DNA of 64,000 nt from Ochotona curzoniae (taxonomy: Eukaryota; Chordata; Mammalia; Lagomorpha; Ochotonidae). The notes below the pieces were generated by a model. The model saw only the letters and a program-made list of their open reading frames with translations. It was not told the DNA's origin and ran no database searches. The translations under genes and the position numbers were made by a program. Below are positions 51,890-64,000 of the stretch, one piece after another (position 1 is the first letter of the stretch; every line of letters begins with the position of its first letter). The DNA lies in contig NW_024464918.1 of NCBI RefSeq assembly GCF_017591425.1, forward strand, positions 24,642,001-24,706,000, in the 5' to 3' direction.

Positions 51890-52330
51890 TCTAAGGAGTA
51901 TATGTGTACATATTTCTCTCTCTCCTAAACCTGGAGGAAGTTGAGTTCCTCTGAGAAAAGCATCGTTGCATGTAGTCAACTCCCTGCTTTAGAGTACCTC
52001 CCATGGTTTCGGCCCATTAACCCGAGCACAACAGCTTGATGAATTAATGCTTATATAGGCACAGTTGGCAGCTTCTAATTAAATAATTATGGCTAAGCAG
52101 CTGTACGGAAGCTGTTATGCACCCTAGAAAGCCAGCTGTCAGTTTTATTGGCCATAGGACAGAGGAAGAGTTACCATTTAGCCCTGAAAGTAGAGTACAA
52201 AGGAGAAGCATGTCATCGACAAGATCTGTGCTGATGGTCTGAAGTCCCTGTACATTTGCGCTAGCCTGTCCTTGGAGACACTGAGCACAAACTGCTCACT
52301 GCAAACCTCTCGGCTACCCAAAGAAGGAGG
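51890..52330. other. KCTD16: Repeat-poor stretch, candidate intronic regulatory element
   Basis: Free of recognised repeats and dense in factor-like words: CTAATTAAATAATTATGG (52076-52093, homeodomain/POU type), E-box-type CAGCTG near 52134, and TTATTGGCC at about 52146 (CCAAT on the minus strand). It lies about 2 kb inside the first intron. Conservation is inferred, not seen. Confidence 0.35.
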
Positions 52331-53329
52331 AAGCAATTATAACCTTAGAGCAGAGCCTTTCCAGAGCAATCCAAAGAGGACACACGGTGTTAGACAGATG
52401 AGCCTTTGATGAACACAGAAATGCCACGAAGCCGGTAGGCGAATACGTCCTGAATCTCAGTGAGCAAGTGATTAAAGCAGTCCTTTTAGGGGTCCGACTT
52501 GTGTGTTTTCATGTGTTTGGCAGCAGCTTCTTAAAACGCTTTGTTTTCAAATTTTAGAAGCCAGATAACATCAGAAATATCATAAACAGATATTTTAACT
52601 ATCTCTGGATGTTATTTCCTCCAAAAAGTTTGGAGATGATATTTATTCCACAGAGTCACAGATAGTGTCAGATTCCTTTATAGAAGGCTGAAAAACCTCA
52701 GTGTCTTATCTCTCTGCTCATGGGAGATTGGCCAGAGGGAAGAAAGCAGTGCCCGCCGATTAAGCTCCAGAATAAAGGAAGATACAGCTTTAGATAGAGT
52801 GACTGGACCACATAATGTCTGTTATCACACATTAAGATCCTCTTGCACTGACAGCCGACTTCTTTTTTTTCTCCACAGGCTCTCCTATCTGTGCAATCCA
52901 TGTGTCTTCACTTCTAAATATGTACACATGATAACCCAGTATAGCAGTTCTACTTCCCACCGACCTCTTCACCAAGGCTCCTGGCACAGTCTCCAAAGGG
53001 GGAAAAATGTGCAACGGCGGGGAGGGGGGGAGGTACAGATAAATAATCTAAGAAATTAGCATTTACACTTGTAGACACTTAAGACATTTTTGGCCCAAAT
53101 TCTGGATTTGTTTAAAAAAAAAAAAAAGATTAGAGAAAATGTTAACACTGGAAACAGGCATATTCCTTGTGGAATTCACCTTACCCAACTCCCAGGCCAG
53201 GGGAAAATCAGCAGTTAACTCAAGCACTAAACAGTACAGCTTAACACACTGTTCTTCCTTCAAAGATCAATGGCTTATCATTTGTAGTTCAAAATAATGC
53301 CATTTCATACAACAAGGCAATCAGCACCA
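52331..53329. other. KCTD16: Intronic sequence without a recognised element
   Basis: Contains a short G-rich patch (AACGGCGGGGAGGGGGGGAG, 53012-53031) and an A-run at about 53113-53126; no repeat or exon recognised. On the minus strand AATAAA occurs at 52647-52642. Confidence 0.5.
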
Positions 53330-53720
53330 TAAGCCTTCATTAAACAAGGGAGTTGACCTCTTAGAACCCCTTATTTAAAAGGCACCATGGGAAAATTGTT
53401 TCTTTCTTCCTCACTCTGGTTTCCTTTTATATATGTAACTCTCCCCTCAGCTGTCTGAAGGTGTTTGCAGGGGGTTGACAATTCTCAAGGATCTACTTCC
53501 TTTTGGGTCTTAAATGAAGCTCAGCTTAATTAAGCCTGCAGCTCAACTCCAGTCTCAGTACAAAATGCTAAAGATTCCAATAGCACATCTGTAAAGCCCA
53601 TAAAAGCAAATTTCAGACCTGGGGGTTTGGGCAGAGAAGAGGAAAGGGGCCTTTCAGCAGTCTGTACTGCCATCTAGCCAAGACTACATCATTCCGTACA
53701 ATATGCGTCGGTGTTCTGAA
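53330..53720. other. KCTD16: Repeat-poor stretch near the exon with a TTAATTAA palindrome
   Basis: GCTTAATTAAGC at 53524-53535 is a perfect 12-base palindrome with a homeodomain-type core, flanked by CTCAG and CTGCAGCTC. The surroundings carry no repeat I recognise, and the site lies about 650 bases inside the intron. Confidence 0.35.
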
Positions 53721-55091
<1,371 letters not shown>

Positions 55092-55670
55092 CTTGTAGAG
55101 GAAGAAGGAAGCTAACTTCTTAAAAGTGATCTCTTCTTCACCCAGACTTTTTTTTTTCCCAGTAAAACAAAATTTAGAAGTGTCTACAGGTGAACTGGTG
55201 CTGAAAAAGTAGCTTAAGCTCAGGCTGATGGCAGCTAATACTTCACAGAATAGAATCGACTCATCTGCATCCGATCTTCCATCAAGCTCAGTAGGCAAGG
55301 CTGGCAGTGTCCCCAGTTACTCTGAAGTCCTTCCGAAGGAAAAGAGGATACATTATTTCCCCAAACCCAGACTGAGTCAGAAAGAGAGACCTCTGGAGAG
55401 GGGAGAGGAAGGGGAAAAAGGGTAGGGAAGGGATGAAAAGACTAAGGGAGAGATTATTTTACATAAGCAGTCCTGGAACTACTGATTTCAGCTGTTCTTC
55501 AACTAAATTGCAGCTTCTCTCATGCTATTTTGAGTCTACATGTTTTTAGGCACAATCCTTTGATCCAGCCATTCATATTAAAAACAATCCTATTTGTTTA
55601 TTATGCATTCAAATCCAACATGCAATTTTCCGACTCTTAATGGGATCATTCGGTCAACTGGACGGGAAAT
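55092..55670 (-). other. KCTD16: Candidate short 5' intron
   Basis: Lies between the candidate donor at 55677 and acceptor at 55092; no repeat recognised. Could instead be retained 5' UTR. Confidence 0.35.
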
Positions 55671-55703
55671 TCCTTACCTTGGTGAGAGCTGAAGACCCAA
55701 TTC
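55671..55703 (-). other. KCTD16: Candidate 5'-UTR exon end with consensus splice donor
   Basis: The minus strand reads CTCTCACCAAG|GTAAGG with the donor GT at 55677-55676, a near-perfect U1 match. About 25 bases upstream is TTATTTCTTCTCTAG, an acceptor-like tract, so the site could close a micro-exon of about 25 nt or a longer first exon reaching back toward the CpG island. Joining to the acceptor at 55092 would remove an intron of about 585 bases. The placement between CpG island and coding exon supports it; no transcript evidence is available here. Confidence 0.4.
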
Positions 55704-56099
55704 TAGAGAAGAAATAAGCATTGGCAAAGCAATCAGAATCCACAGCGACCACTGACTGAAGCTTGTCAAATCCCAAGCAGGTAAAGGACAGAGGTATCAA
55801 TGAAAAGTGCCAGAGACACATGTGCTTAGAAAATAATACGTATAAAATATTATTTATACAGATGTGTGTAGTATGTATGCATGTGCTCTCTCTCAAGTTC
55901 AAATTAAAACAAGTCACAAAAAAGTTAAACAGGTTAAGTTTAAGAAGCAAAGCAGAAGAAAATATTCGACCGAAGCTTTTCCAGGAAAAAAAAAAACATA
56001 AAAATCCCAAACCTTCAGAAAAGATCCTTAAACCAGAGGAGAGTTGCAGGGGGTACCAGGAATTAGAAGGTTTTCAGAAAGCCCAGGAACAGGACAGAG

Positions 56100-56550
56100 A
56101 GGTGTGCCCTGCTGAGGTCCCAGGTAGCCAGCCCACCTGCCGGCAGGGGCGAGCCGACTCCCATGGTCCCGGCCAGGCAGGAGCCGGTGGAGCCGGAGGC
56201 CGCCACGCAGCGACGCCGGCGGGGGCTCGGGGCTTCAGCCTCTCCGGCGGCGGAGCTGGGCGGTTCCACAGTTCCCAGTGCAGTTCGGATGCTGTTGTTT
56301 CAGCAGTGCAGGCAAGAAACCATCCAGGGAAATGACTATTACATCATCTTAAAGGAATACGGCTTGGAGAAAGCGGAGGCAGCTCCGAGTCACGTCCTCG
56401 TCGGTGACAGGTTGCCAGGACCACAAAGGGATGCGGTGCTCGGCGGGGGGCACGCGACTCGGCTCGTCCAGGGCTAGGGGCGGCACGCCGCCACGCTGCC
56501 ACTTCCCTCTTGTCCCGGGGTGGTGGAGTTCCCAAGGCCCTTTCTCACCA
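56100..56550 (-). promoter_or_regulatory. KCTD16: CpG island, probable KCTD16 promoter or alternative promoter
   Basis: This is the only CpG-dense stretch in the window: many CpGs within 56140-56270, and again at 56390-56500, against a strongly CpG-depleted background. GC-box-like hexamers are seen near 56258 (TGGGCGG) and 56477 (GGGGCGG). No TATA box was noticed. It lies 1.1-1.5 kb upstream of the KCTD16 start codon in the right orientation for a promoter. In other mammals some KCTD16 transcripts are thought to start further upstream near YIPF5, so this could be a secondary, neuron-type promoter. Strand is inferred from the gene. Confidence 0.7.
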
Positions 56551-56589
56551 CCACCCCGCACTCCCAATCTCCCGCAGCCTGATCACATA

Positions 56590-56600
56590 AACACACACAC

Positions 56601-56659
<59 letters not shown>

Positions 56660-56661
56660 TT
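56590..56661. repeat. (AC)n/(GT)n microsatellite beside the CpG island
   Basis: A short AC run (56590-56600) flips through GAG into about 29 GT units, with an internal GCGCGC step at 56643-56649. The alternating purine-pyrimidine tract is able to form Z-DNA, and the AC-to-GT flip is a small inverted repeat. Confidence 0.95.
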
Positions 56662-58262
56662 TTAATTTGGAAAATCAACAAACCGTTTTCAACTAAAAAG
56701 CAAATGCCCCCGTCTCTAAAGCTTGTCTGTTTATTGGTTGGTTTTAAAGATTACAAGAATGAACCCAGTATTCAAGGGATTTGTCTTAAATCCCTTGATG
56801 AGAACCTTCTTCACACAAATCTCCTTCCTTTCTCTTCCCTTCCTCCCTCCACCACGACCACAGTACACAGATGCACGCACAAATCACTCCTGAAATTAAG
56901 AATACTTCCCAGCATGCATACGCAAAGCGCTAGCGCCCAAAGGACACCCATAGCCTGCAACGCTAAGTCACCAGCTGGGCTTACCTGTAAGAAATTGCCA
57001 CCTTCAACCCTTCACTGGGGCTGTTTCCCTACCCAGCGTCTTCTCCTCTGACCTGCTCGCCTCCCCCATGCTGTCCCAGGAGGACTCAGCCCATGGAAGA
57101 CACGCCTGCTAAGAGACATTTTACTCCTGTCCCAGAGGCCTCCCTTAAGTGCATCATTAGAGTTTCAGGAAGGCATTTCCAGGGCAACCTAATCCACTAA
57201 CAAAAGTGCTTCTAGTTGAGCCTGCCAGTCAGTAATGGCCCAGCCAAGGCCTTCCAGTAAGTCAGCCATTTCCCCCTCTCAAGGGCCAGTGTCTCTGGGC
57301 TCCCGTTTCTGATAAGAATAGCGTACTTCGTCGATGAATAATATATGTAAGGCACACTCCATCCCAAACAGCTGCTATTAAAAAAAGGAAGAAGAAGAAA
57401 GAAAAAAACAAAACCCCAAATGGAAGGGAGCTGATGATTTAGACATATTTGATGGAACACATGTGTTTATAGCCTACTCTTGTCCCAAGAATCAGCTTTG
57501 AAGAGGTGCTCAGAAGTACAACAGATTTCCACATAACAATCTTTTCTTTAAATAATCATTCGGTTGCTGAACACATTCAGAGTATTAGCTAACATTCCAC
57601 CACCTGATTCTGTTTGACTTTGTTTCTTTAACTAATGCATTAACCTGTTCTGGCCTCAATCATTAGTATTTTAATGCTGGACCGAGCAAGGCAATGTTTA
57701 TGTGATGCACTTGTATCGCCATCTAGTGGCACAGGATATCAGTGCAGTTCTCCATCTGGCAACATAGTAAGCGTCCAAATTTGTTTTCTCCTTCATTCTT
57801 AAGTCTTCACAGTAATTTGAATTTACTTGACATACAGTGTTCAGCATGACAACAAAATAGATATGTCACTGCCAACAGGTCAAAAAAATCTATAAATCTT
57901 ATCCATGCTTATTAAGTGCTGTTTTGAGTTGTAAAGTCAACACACACTTTGCTTTACTTTTAACAAAGCAGACTTTCCACCAAGGCAATAACTTTTGGCG
58001 CAGGTGTTATAAGATTCTTGGGATAGTTTGTAAGCAAGTGGAGAGAAGGAATGAGGAAAAAAATCATGGTCCTTCACGCTAAAAATGACTTGAGAAATGG
58101 CAATCAGTTATGTCAGAGGTGTGGAAAGCTACAGCCAGAGACACACAGCTGCAGAGCATCAGGCCAGCTGTTGGGTATGGTAGTGTCTTGTAGATGACCT
58201 TTTTGTACAAGTATTTTAGACTAGGGATGGAAAGGTGACATATAAAGAAAATCATATTTTCT
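56662..58262. other. 5' flank, unassigned apart from the CTCF-type motif
   Basis: No exon recognised. A moderately GC-rich zone continues to about 57130, downstream of which the sequence is AT-rich. The stretch 57540-57760 around the CTCF-type motif is free of recognised repeats. Confidence 0.5.
57718..57729 (-). promoter_or_regulatory. CTCF-type binding motif
   Basis: On the minus strand the bases read CCACTAGATGGC, matching the CTCF core consensus CCASYAGRKGGC at every position; on the plus strand it appears as GCCATCTAGTGG. It lies outside any repeat I recognise and about 1.2 kb upstream of the CpG island. The motif is seen directly; occupancy is inferred. Confidence 0.6.
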
Positions 58263-58564
58263 TTAAAGACTTATTATTTATTTCAAAGGCATAATTACAG
58301 AGAGGAAGAGACAGGGAAATTCCATGCACTGGTTACTCCCCAAATGGTTACAAAAACCAGAGCTGTATCAATGTGAGGCCAGGAAGTCCAGCTCGGTTTC
58401 CCATGTGATTGGCTGCGGCCAAGCACCTGGGCCACCTTCTGCTACCTTCCCAGGTGCTTGAGCAGGACACTGGATCAGAAGTGTAGCAGCTGAGATGCAA
58501 ACTGATACTCCTGCGGGATGCCAGGGTCATGGGCACTGGCTTAACTCACTGTGCAACACTGCCT
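58263..58564 (-). mobile_element. CSINE, older, inverted
   Basis: AAAGACTTATTATTTATTTC tail, AAATTCCATGCACTGGTTAC, CGGGATGCCAGGGTCATGG, end CTCACTGTGCAACACTGCCT. Confidence 0.85.
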
Positions 58565-61387
58565 GAGAAAATAATAATTTCAAGCTACTACACATGAGAA
58601 GAACAGTAAATTAATTGCAAAGTGGACATATTTTTTTATAGTTAAAATAAGAGTGCTCTGACTTCCAAAAAGTTAGTTTTGTTCATTGATCTGGGTTTTA
58701 TCAGGTGAGGATATTTTGAGACAAGAAATTTTGAACTTGATTTGGAAAACAAACTGTGTGGAGAATCTGTCCAATTTTTTGGAAATTTACCCAAAGTCAA
58801 AAAAACACCAGATAAGCAAGTCCTCATGTATGTGAGGACAGAGCCCCTTGGCAAGAGCTGGGCAGGGCAAGGCAGGGCGTGTGTGTGCAGCTGGGGAGGC
58901 CGTGGCTGAGTCGCATTTCCATACATCTGCGAAGCTGATTTTTGAGAGGAGACTACATGTACAGAGTCTCATTCTGAAGCCTGAAATTCAAAATATTCAC
59001 CAGATAAGTTTAACCTTATCACTCCCTGGTTCATCTATAACACCTGGTATGTGTTAAACTTTCAAAAGTACAGTGAATTTCCAACATTTTTATAGTTATC
59101 ATGTATTGTATTGTTTTGTGCTGTAAGTTTTTACTTATTGAAATACACAGTTAAAAACAAATGAAGGACTACACTATTGTAGTAAAATGGGAAAAATCTG
59201 TTGGGAGGGGTGGGTGTTTGAGGGGGAATCCCAGACTATACGAAATTGTACCACATAACTCAAATTTCAAAATAAAAATGTACTTAAAAAAAAAAAAGAT
59301 TTGAAGCTTGAAGGAAGCAAGGCAACACACCATACCGAGAAATTTGAATAGTGCTAAAGTAAGCCAGGCTGTCTCCGAAAGGCTGTCAGTAAGCCCGGCT
59401 CTTCGGTGCCTTGACTAGAGGCAAGAGGCCAAGCCTCAGCTGTAAGTGTATTCCTGTCCTTCGTGTCAGCAGATAACGCTGCGAGTGTTATGACTTTCTG
59501 CTGGCAGCTCTCCACCCAAACATTGTGGGATGGCACACTCGGCCCAGAGGCTGAACAACAGACAGCAGGATGTCTCTCTTAAGGGAAGAGCAAGGAAGAA
59601 ATACTCCAGCCCATTCTTTATGATCGGCAAGCACACAGAACAAGATGTATATTGCATAAGCATGATAAAATGTAACTGATAAAATAAATTTGATAAATTT
59701 CACTTGAGAAACAGTGACATTGATAAAAGGTGTTTACCTCTCTATTTCCTGTTTCTTATTTTCCCAAATCCCCATAGCTGAATGGTGAGGGTTAGGTTTT
59801 CCAAAAGGACAATCTCAGTTTTGGAATACTCTGATCGCTTCCCACATCCTCACTCCCTTTGCACTCTTAACTTTCCTCTCCCCGCAGACAGAAATAACTT
59901 CTCTGCTGTCCTTGCTCCTGGGAAGTGCGTTGATGTCGTAAGCCTACTCAGACCAAAGTGCTGTGCACTCATTCTGATCCGTACCCCAATGACCCCTGAA
60001 TTATCATCCTCATCACAACAGCTACTGTTAATGGGGTCCTACTACCAAATCCTCACCAGGTTTTACCCATCTTGTAGCTCTGCCCGACTTAACCGTGGGA
60101 TTTTGAGCTGGGGATTCCTTGTCTCCGGGTCAGGGTAAAATGATAATAAAGGTTTTCCTCCAAGAGCACCATACTGAAAATATTTCAGGATAGATTTTGT
60201 GGCTCTTCCTGGGTGCTTAATGAACACATTCCATAGTCAGGATAGTTAGGAAAGTAGTTGTATTCATTATTGTAAATTTCAGTTGAGACATAAGGGATCA
60301 CAAAAGGCATCCTAAGATTTAAATTCAGTTCTACTTCCAAAGCTTTTGCTCTTCTCTTTAATCAATCTCAGGTAAGGGTATTGTATATTCGTGCAGGAAT
60401 TTCAGGCTTTGGTGGGATGCTCAAAGTAGCAGAAAGGGAAACTAAAAATAATCATTATTTCCTGAGTTAAACAGAAGATCACCACTTGCTTTGGCAGATG
60501 AGGTGATTTTCCTGTTACCCTTCCATTCATTCCACATGTATGTGTGTTGTGTCCAGCACAGTATTAGATAGTTGACATACAAATCTGAGTTTGATATAAT
60601 CTCGTGAGAGGATGACTATAGTTAATGCTAATATACTGTATATTTCTTTACCAAAAAAAAAAACCTAGGAGATAAGATTTTGGACATTTTCCCCATAGAT
60701 GAATGTTAAATGCTTCAAAGGATAAACACACTTACGCTGATTGTACATTACACAAAAAATCACATAGCACCCCACAAACATATAATTTTATGCATCTGAA
60801 TATTTTTTTAAAAAATCATTAACCTCAAAATACTCACATACAACACACTCAAAATTATACCAATGGAAAAATGCTTTGAAAGCTATTCTTTCATCATTGC
60901 CTTTTATTTGCAAAAATATCTGAGGCTATTTGGTCTTTGGTCCTTTATAGTTCACATGGGATTTGGACAAATCATTTAACCTCAGGTGACCTCTGCTTCT
61001 ATATCTGTAAAATGAATCTCTCTCCTTAAAGAGATACTGTGACTGATGACAAAATAAAAATAAAATACATCTGGCAGCCCTTCAAAGACACACCACGAAG
61101 CAATTTGCGATGTCAGAAATAAAGGATGAAGGCAGCAGTGATCTTCTTGTTAACACAAAGCTTTACAGCAAAGCATGTGGATTAGACCTATATAAACACC
61201 AACTCGGAAAAGCAGACTCTTCGAGGTCACCTAGTCCAGTCTAGATGTACCTAGAAGTTTGAGGTGACAGCAAACATTCAATCTGGTCCATATATATATA
61301 CTGGAAGCAAAAGCTGTCCAAGTCACCATGATGTCTCTACAGGACAAAGTTCTCCCAAGTGAAATCTGATTTTTAAAATAAAAGATG
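58565..61387. other. 5' flank, mostly unassigned
   Basis: Apart from the possible L1 end and a MIR-like piece at 60945-61085 (AAATCATTTAACCTCAGGTG, TATCTGTAAAATGAATCTC), nothing is recognised. The ORFs are short and unsupported. Confidence 0.5.
59160..59297 (+). mobile_element. Possible L1 3' end with poly(A)
   Basis: GGGAGGGGTGGGTGTTTGAG, GGGGAATCCCAGACTATACG, AAATTGTACCACATAA and AATAAAAATGTACTTAAAAA look like a lagomorph L1 3' UTR and tail (G-rich tract, GGAATCCC, AATAAA-type signal, poly(A)). No coding part is attached. Confidence 0.4.
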
Positions 61388-61712
61388 CTGAGCCTAGAGC
61401 GATGGCCCAGGGGCTAAATCCTCCACTTGCGTGCGCTAGGATCCCATATAGATGCCAGTTTGTATCCCAGCTGCTCTACTTCCCATCTATCTCCTAGCTT
61501 GTGGCCTGGGAAAGCAGTTGAGGACAGCCCAAAGCTTTAGGACCCTGCACCTACATGGGAAACCAGGAAGAAGCTCCTGGCTCCTGGTTTCAGCTCAGCT
61601 CAGCTTTGGCCATTATGGCCATCTGGAGCATGAACTAGCAGATACAAAATCTTTCTCTGTCTCTCCTCTCTGTAAATCTGCCTTTCCAACAAAAATAAAT
61701 ACTTTTTTATTT
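61388..61712 (+). mobile_element. CSINE, recent type
   Basis: GAGCCTAGAGCGATGGCCCA head, AGGATCCCATATAGATGCC, end CTTTCCAACAAAAATAAATA. Confidence 0.92.
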
Positions 61713-61767
61713 GAAAAAATCTTTTTGTAAATATTTTTAGTTTATATTTTTTATTAAGAACTTTCTT

Positions 61768-62023
61768 ATAAAGATTTTTTAATTCATTTTTTATTGGAAA
61801 GACAGATTTACAAACAGAAGGAGACACAGAGAGAAAGATCTTCTGTCCACTGGCCACAATGGCCAGAATTAAACTGATCTGAAGCCAGAAGCCAGGAGCC
61901 TCTTACCTCTCTCCCACATAGATGCAGGAGAAGCAGAGCAGCCAGGACACAAACCAGCGCCCACACTGGATCCCTGCACTTGCAATATAAGGATGTAGCT
62001 ACTGAGCCAGTGTGCTAGGCCCA
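61768..62023 (-). mobile_element. CSINE, inverted to the previous copy, internally deleted
   Basis: TATAAAGATTTTTTAATTCA tail, GGAAAGACAGATTTACAAAC, AGATCTTCTGTCCACTGG, then GATGCAGGAGAAGCAGAGCA where the GGCTTTGGGCC block is lost, end GAGCCAGTGTGCTAGGCCC. Confidence 0.9.
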
Positions 62024-62099
62024 GAAATGAAGTATTAAAATCCTATTGTAAGGAATAGTAGTTGATTTCTAAGCTGGAATACAATTAGAAAGATGTTTA

Positions 62100-62265
62100 T
62101 ATCAGCTATATGAACATCAGCAAGCCACTTTGCCTCTCTGAGACTGTTTTCCTCATACATACATTACAAATAAAGAGATCCACTCGGCAGGGCTGATATA
62201 AGGATGAGAAATAACGTTCTAAAATTGCTTGATGTGTAACAAATGTTCAATAAGTGATGGGCAAT
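62100..62265 (+). mobile_element. MIR fossil
   Basis: AGCAAGCCACTTTGCCTCTC, TGAGACTGTTTTCCTCATAC, AGGGCTGATATAAGGATGAG and CAAATGTTCAATAAGTG follow MIR to its 3' end. Confidence 0.72.
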
Positions 62266-64000
62266 ATTACCATATTTATGCTATCATTTCCTCTGCCCGC
62301 TGCATCCTTAAATTTCTGCCTATGGGTCTTGGTGAATGGACAGGTACCATATTACTCATTCAGGTTGGAGATGTAACTGGCCCCTTTTGTGAAATCCTAC
62401 TTTTCCCTGCTAACAGGAAAATAGAAGAAAGAAAGGGCTCCTTGGAACACACTAATCATACTTGTCTTCTGAGATTGATGATTAGTTCATTTAAAAAATA
62501 CATTTCTGTCTTAGAGAATAGCCACATCTTTCAAAGTTTGATGAATGAAGGAAAGGCAACGGACAGACTAGATCATTCAGGCTATTTCAATGTGATATAT
62601 CCTAACCAAATTGTTTTTGTTTTTGTTTTTGCTTTTCCATGTAGATAAAATGAGGTCTTGAGGGTGGCTTATCTGTCTGTGTTGCTCAGGTGGATACACA
62701 AGCTACAAACCTAGAGACGACATTTAATAAAATTATAAATTAGGATACGGGGTTAGATAAGCACTATGGATAAAGAAATGATGGGCTTCTTTTAGCACCA
62801 AATAGAGTAATCAAATGCACCTACCCCCCTTCTTTTTTTTTTTTTTTACTATTTTCTACAAGAACATTTATATCTGCAAGTATGAAGAAAGAAAAAATAT
62901 CTGCTCAATGGCAATGATGACTGGAGTTTATACCGAGAGTATTAGTGCTTCAGAATAACCAGTTATCCCCTTCCAAAAAGAAAAAAACAATTCTTTCCCT
63001 GAAAACACACTGGATAATCAGAGTCAACATACTCTTCTCCAAATAACTCCAGTGAAGACTTAAAAAAAAAAAAAAACAGACTTAAGCTAGAACCCTCTTC
63101 TCCATTTCTTACTATCAACTTACTCAAATAACTTTTTCTGTATTTGCAAAAAACAAGTATATCAGGCACTGTAAAGGGACAATAATAAAGCAGACATGAG
63201 TCTTATCCTCAACTGGCCTACTGTGTGGTAGAGCAAAATAAAGGATAGCACTCACTCTGTGTCAAGTAGAGACAACTGACACAAGTAACTGACAATCATT
63301 GTTAAGAAAATGAGGAAAGTTCAATGAGAGAGACAAAGACCTAACCAAAGCCACAGCCATTTTTTAAAACTTTAAGGTACATCCTGCCTAGCAGCACAAA
63401 GTGCCCATTAATAAATTATTGATGGACTGAAGAAAGTGCCACCTGACATCACTTTGCATTGACTGGGCATGGAGTATGAGAAGTACTCATCTAGAATTCA
63501 TTTAGAGCCATTCCAGAGCTGACTCATTAGAGTGCTGATACTTCAGAAATATTTTATATGTGCATAAAAATGTAAGTCCATTGCAGCACTAAACCATACA
63601 GCCAATTTATATTTGATTCCAAGCCAATGAATACTAGGTCATTGGTGTGGTCCTTCCCAGTTCATTGCCATTACTTCCCCAAGACAATTGGTTCAAGATG
63701 GCTGGTGAAACATGTGCAAGTAATAGTGTGGATCCCACAAAAGATCTAGAAAGATACTAGATAGTAGCAAGCAATCTTCACTGCAACAGCTCTGAGTGCT
63801 TCCCCGGAGATAGTTCAAGAAACCTGGATTACCAGACATTTGTTGTCTGGTAGAAACACTTTGACATCTTGAGGGCAATGAAAGTTTTACTGCTGCTTGA
63901 AAAGATATGAGAGATAAACAGAAGACATGTATGGCCCGGGCTATATCAGAACACCAGAAGACTTAAAAAGAAAGAACATCTAAAGTATGCTAATATTTGC
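62266..64000. other. 5' flank, mostly unassigned
   Basis: A probable inverted L2 tail at 63160-63290 (ATCAGGCACTGTAAAGGGAC) and a poly(T) tract at about 62832-62848. A 139-codon plus ORF at 62229-62648 overlaps the MIR end and shows no domain. Confidence 0.5.

Noticed and set aside
53671..53684. Second CTCF-like site (TGCCATCTAGCC)
   Set aside because: It breaks the core where the real motif needs GTGG, so it is only a partial match.
55763..56335. 190-codon plus-strand ORF running into the CpG island
   Set aside because: Its length comes from GC-rich, stop-poor sequence at its end; the product is low-complexity and Lys-rich with no known domain, and it lies antisense to the KCTD16 5' region.
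56404..57051. 215-codon plus-strand ORF
   Set aside because: It translates the GT microsatellite into a Cys-Val repeat and is held open by it.
56600..64000. Exons of an upstream neighbour such as YIPF5
   Set aside because: From memory YIPF5 lies upstream of KCTD16 in other mammals, but no YIPF5-like coding sequence is visible here.

Overview
The window is mammalian genomic DNA, and its SINEs point to a lagomorph. About thirty copies or fragments of the tRNA-derived C repeat (CSINE) are present. Many are the recent form that starts near GGCCCAGCGC, carries a TTGCAC...GGATCCCATATGG box, and ends in TCCAATAAAAATAAATAAATCTT. From memory that form looks more like pika (Ochotona) than rabbit; the order is a firm call, the genus is an inference.

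Only one protein-coding exon is recognisable: the large first coding exon of KCTD16 on the minus strand (55014 down to 54183). KCTD16 is an auxiliary subunit of GABA-B receptors. The exon encodes the BTB/T1 tetramerisation domain and the H1 domain, then stops at a consensus splice donor. The last coding exon, expected to carry the H2 domain, is not in the window. Positions 1-54182 are therefore best read as the 5' part of a very long intron. Upstream of the coding exon there is a plausible 5'-UTR acceptor (about 55092), a consensus donor (55677), a CpG island with GC boxes (about 56100-56550) and a CA/TG tract. A strong CTCF-type motif lies about 1.2 kb further out, at 57718.

The rest is intron or 5' flank with a typical interspersed-repeat load: CSINEs of several ages, MIR and L2 fossils, a MER5A-like DNA transposon, an L1 ORF2 fragment, a MaLR-type LTR end and simple repeats. 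Notable structures are a young CSINE nested inside an older one with a target-site duplication (39900-40441), three inverted CSINE pairs able to form long hairpins, and two CSINE insertions with perfect 12-13 bp duplications. The repeat-poor stretches 51890-52330 and 53330-53720 are candidate regulatory sequence. I found no RNA gene, CRISPR array or intact transposon coding region. Nothing in the window looks like an undescribed system. The most checkable items are the 5' structure of KCTD16, the CTCF site and the inverted SINE pairs.
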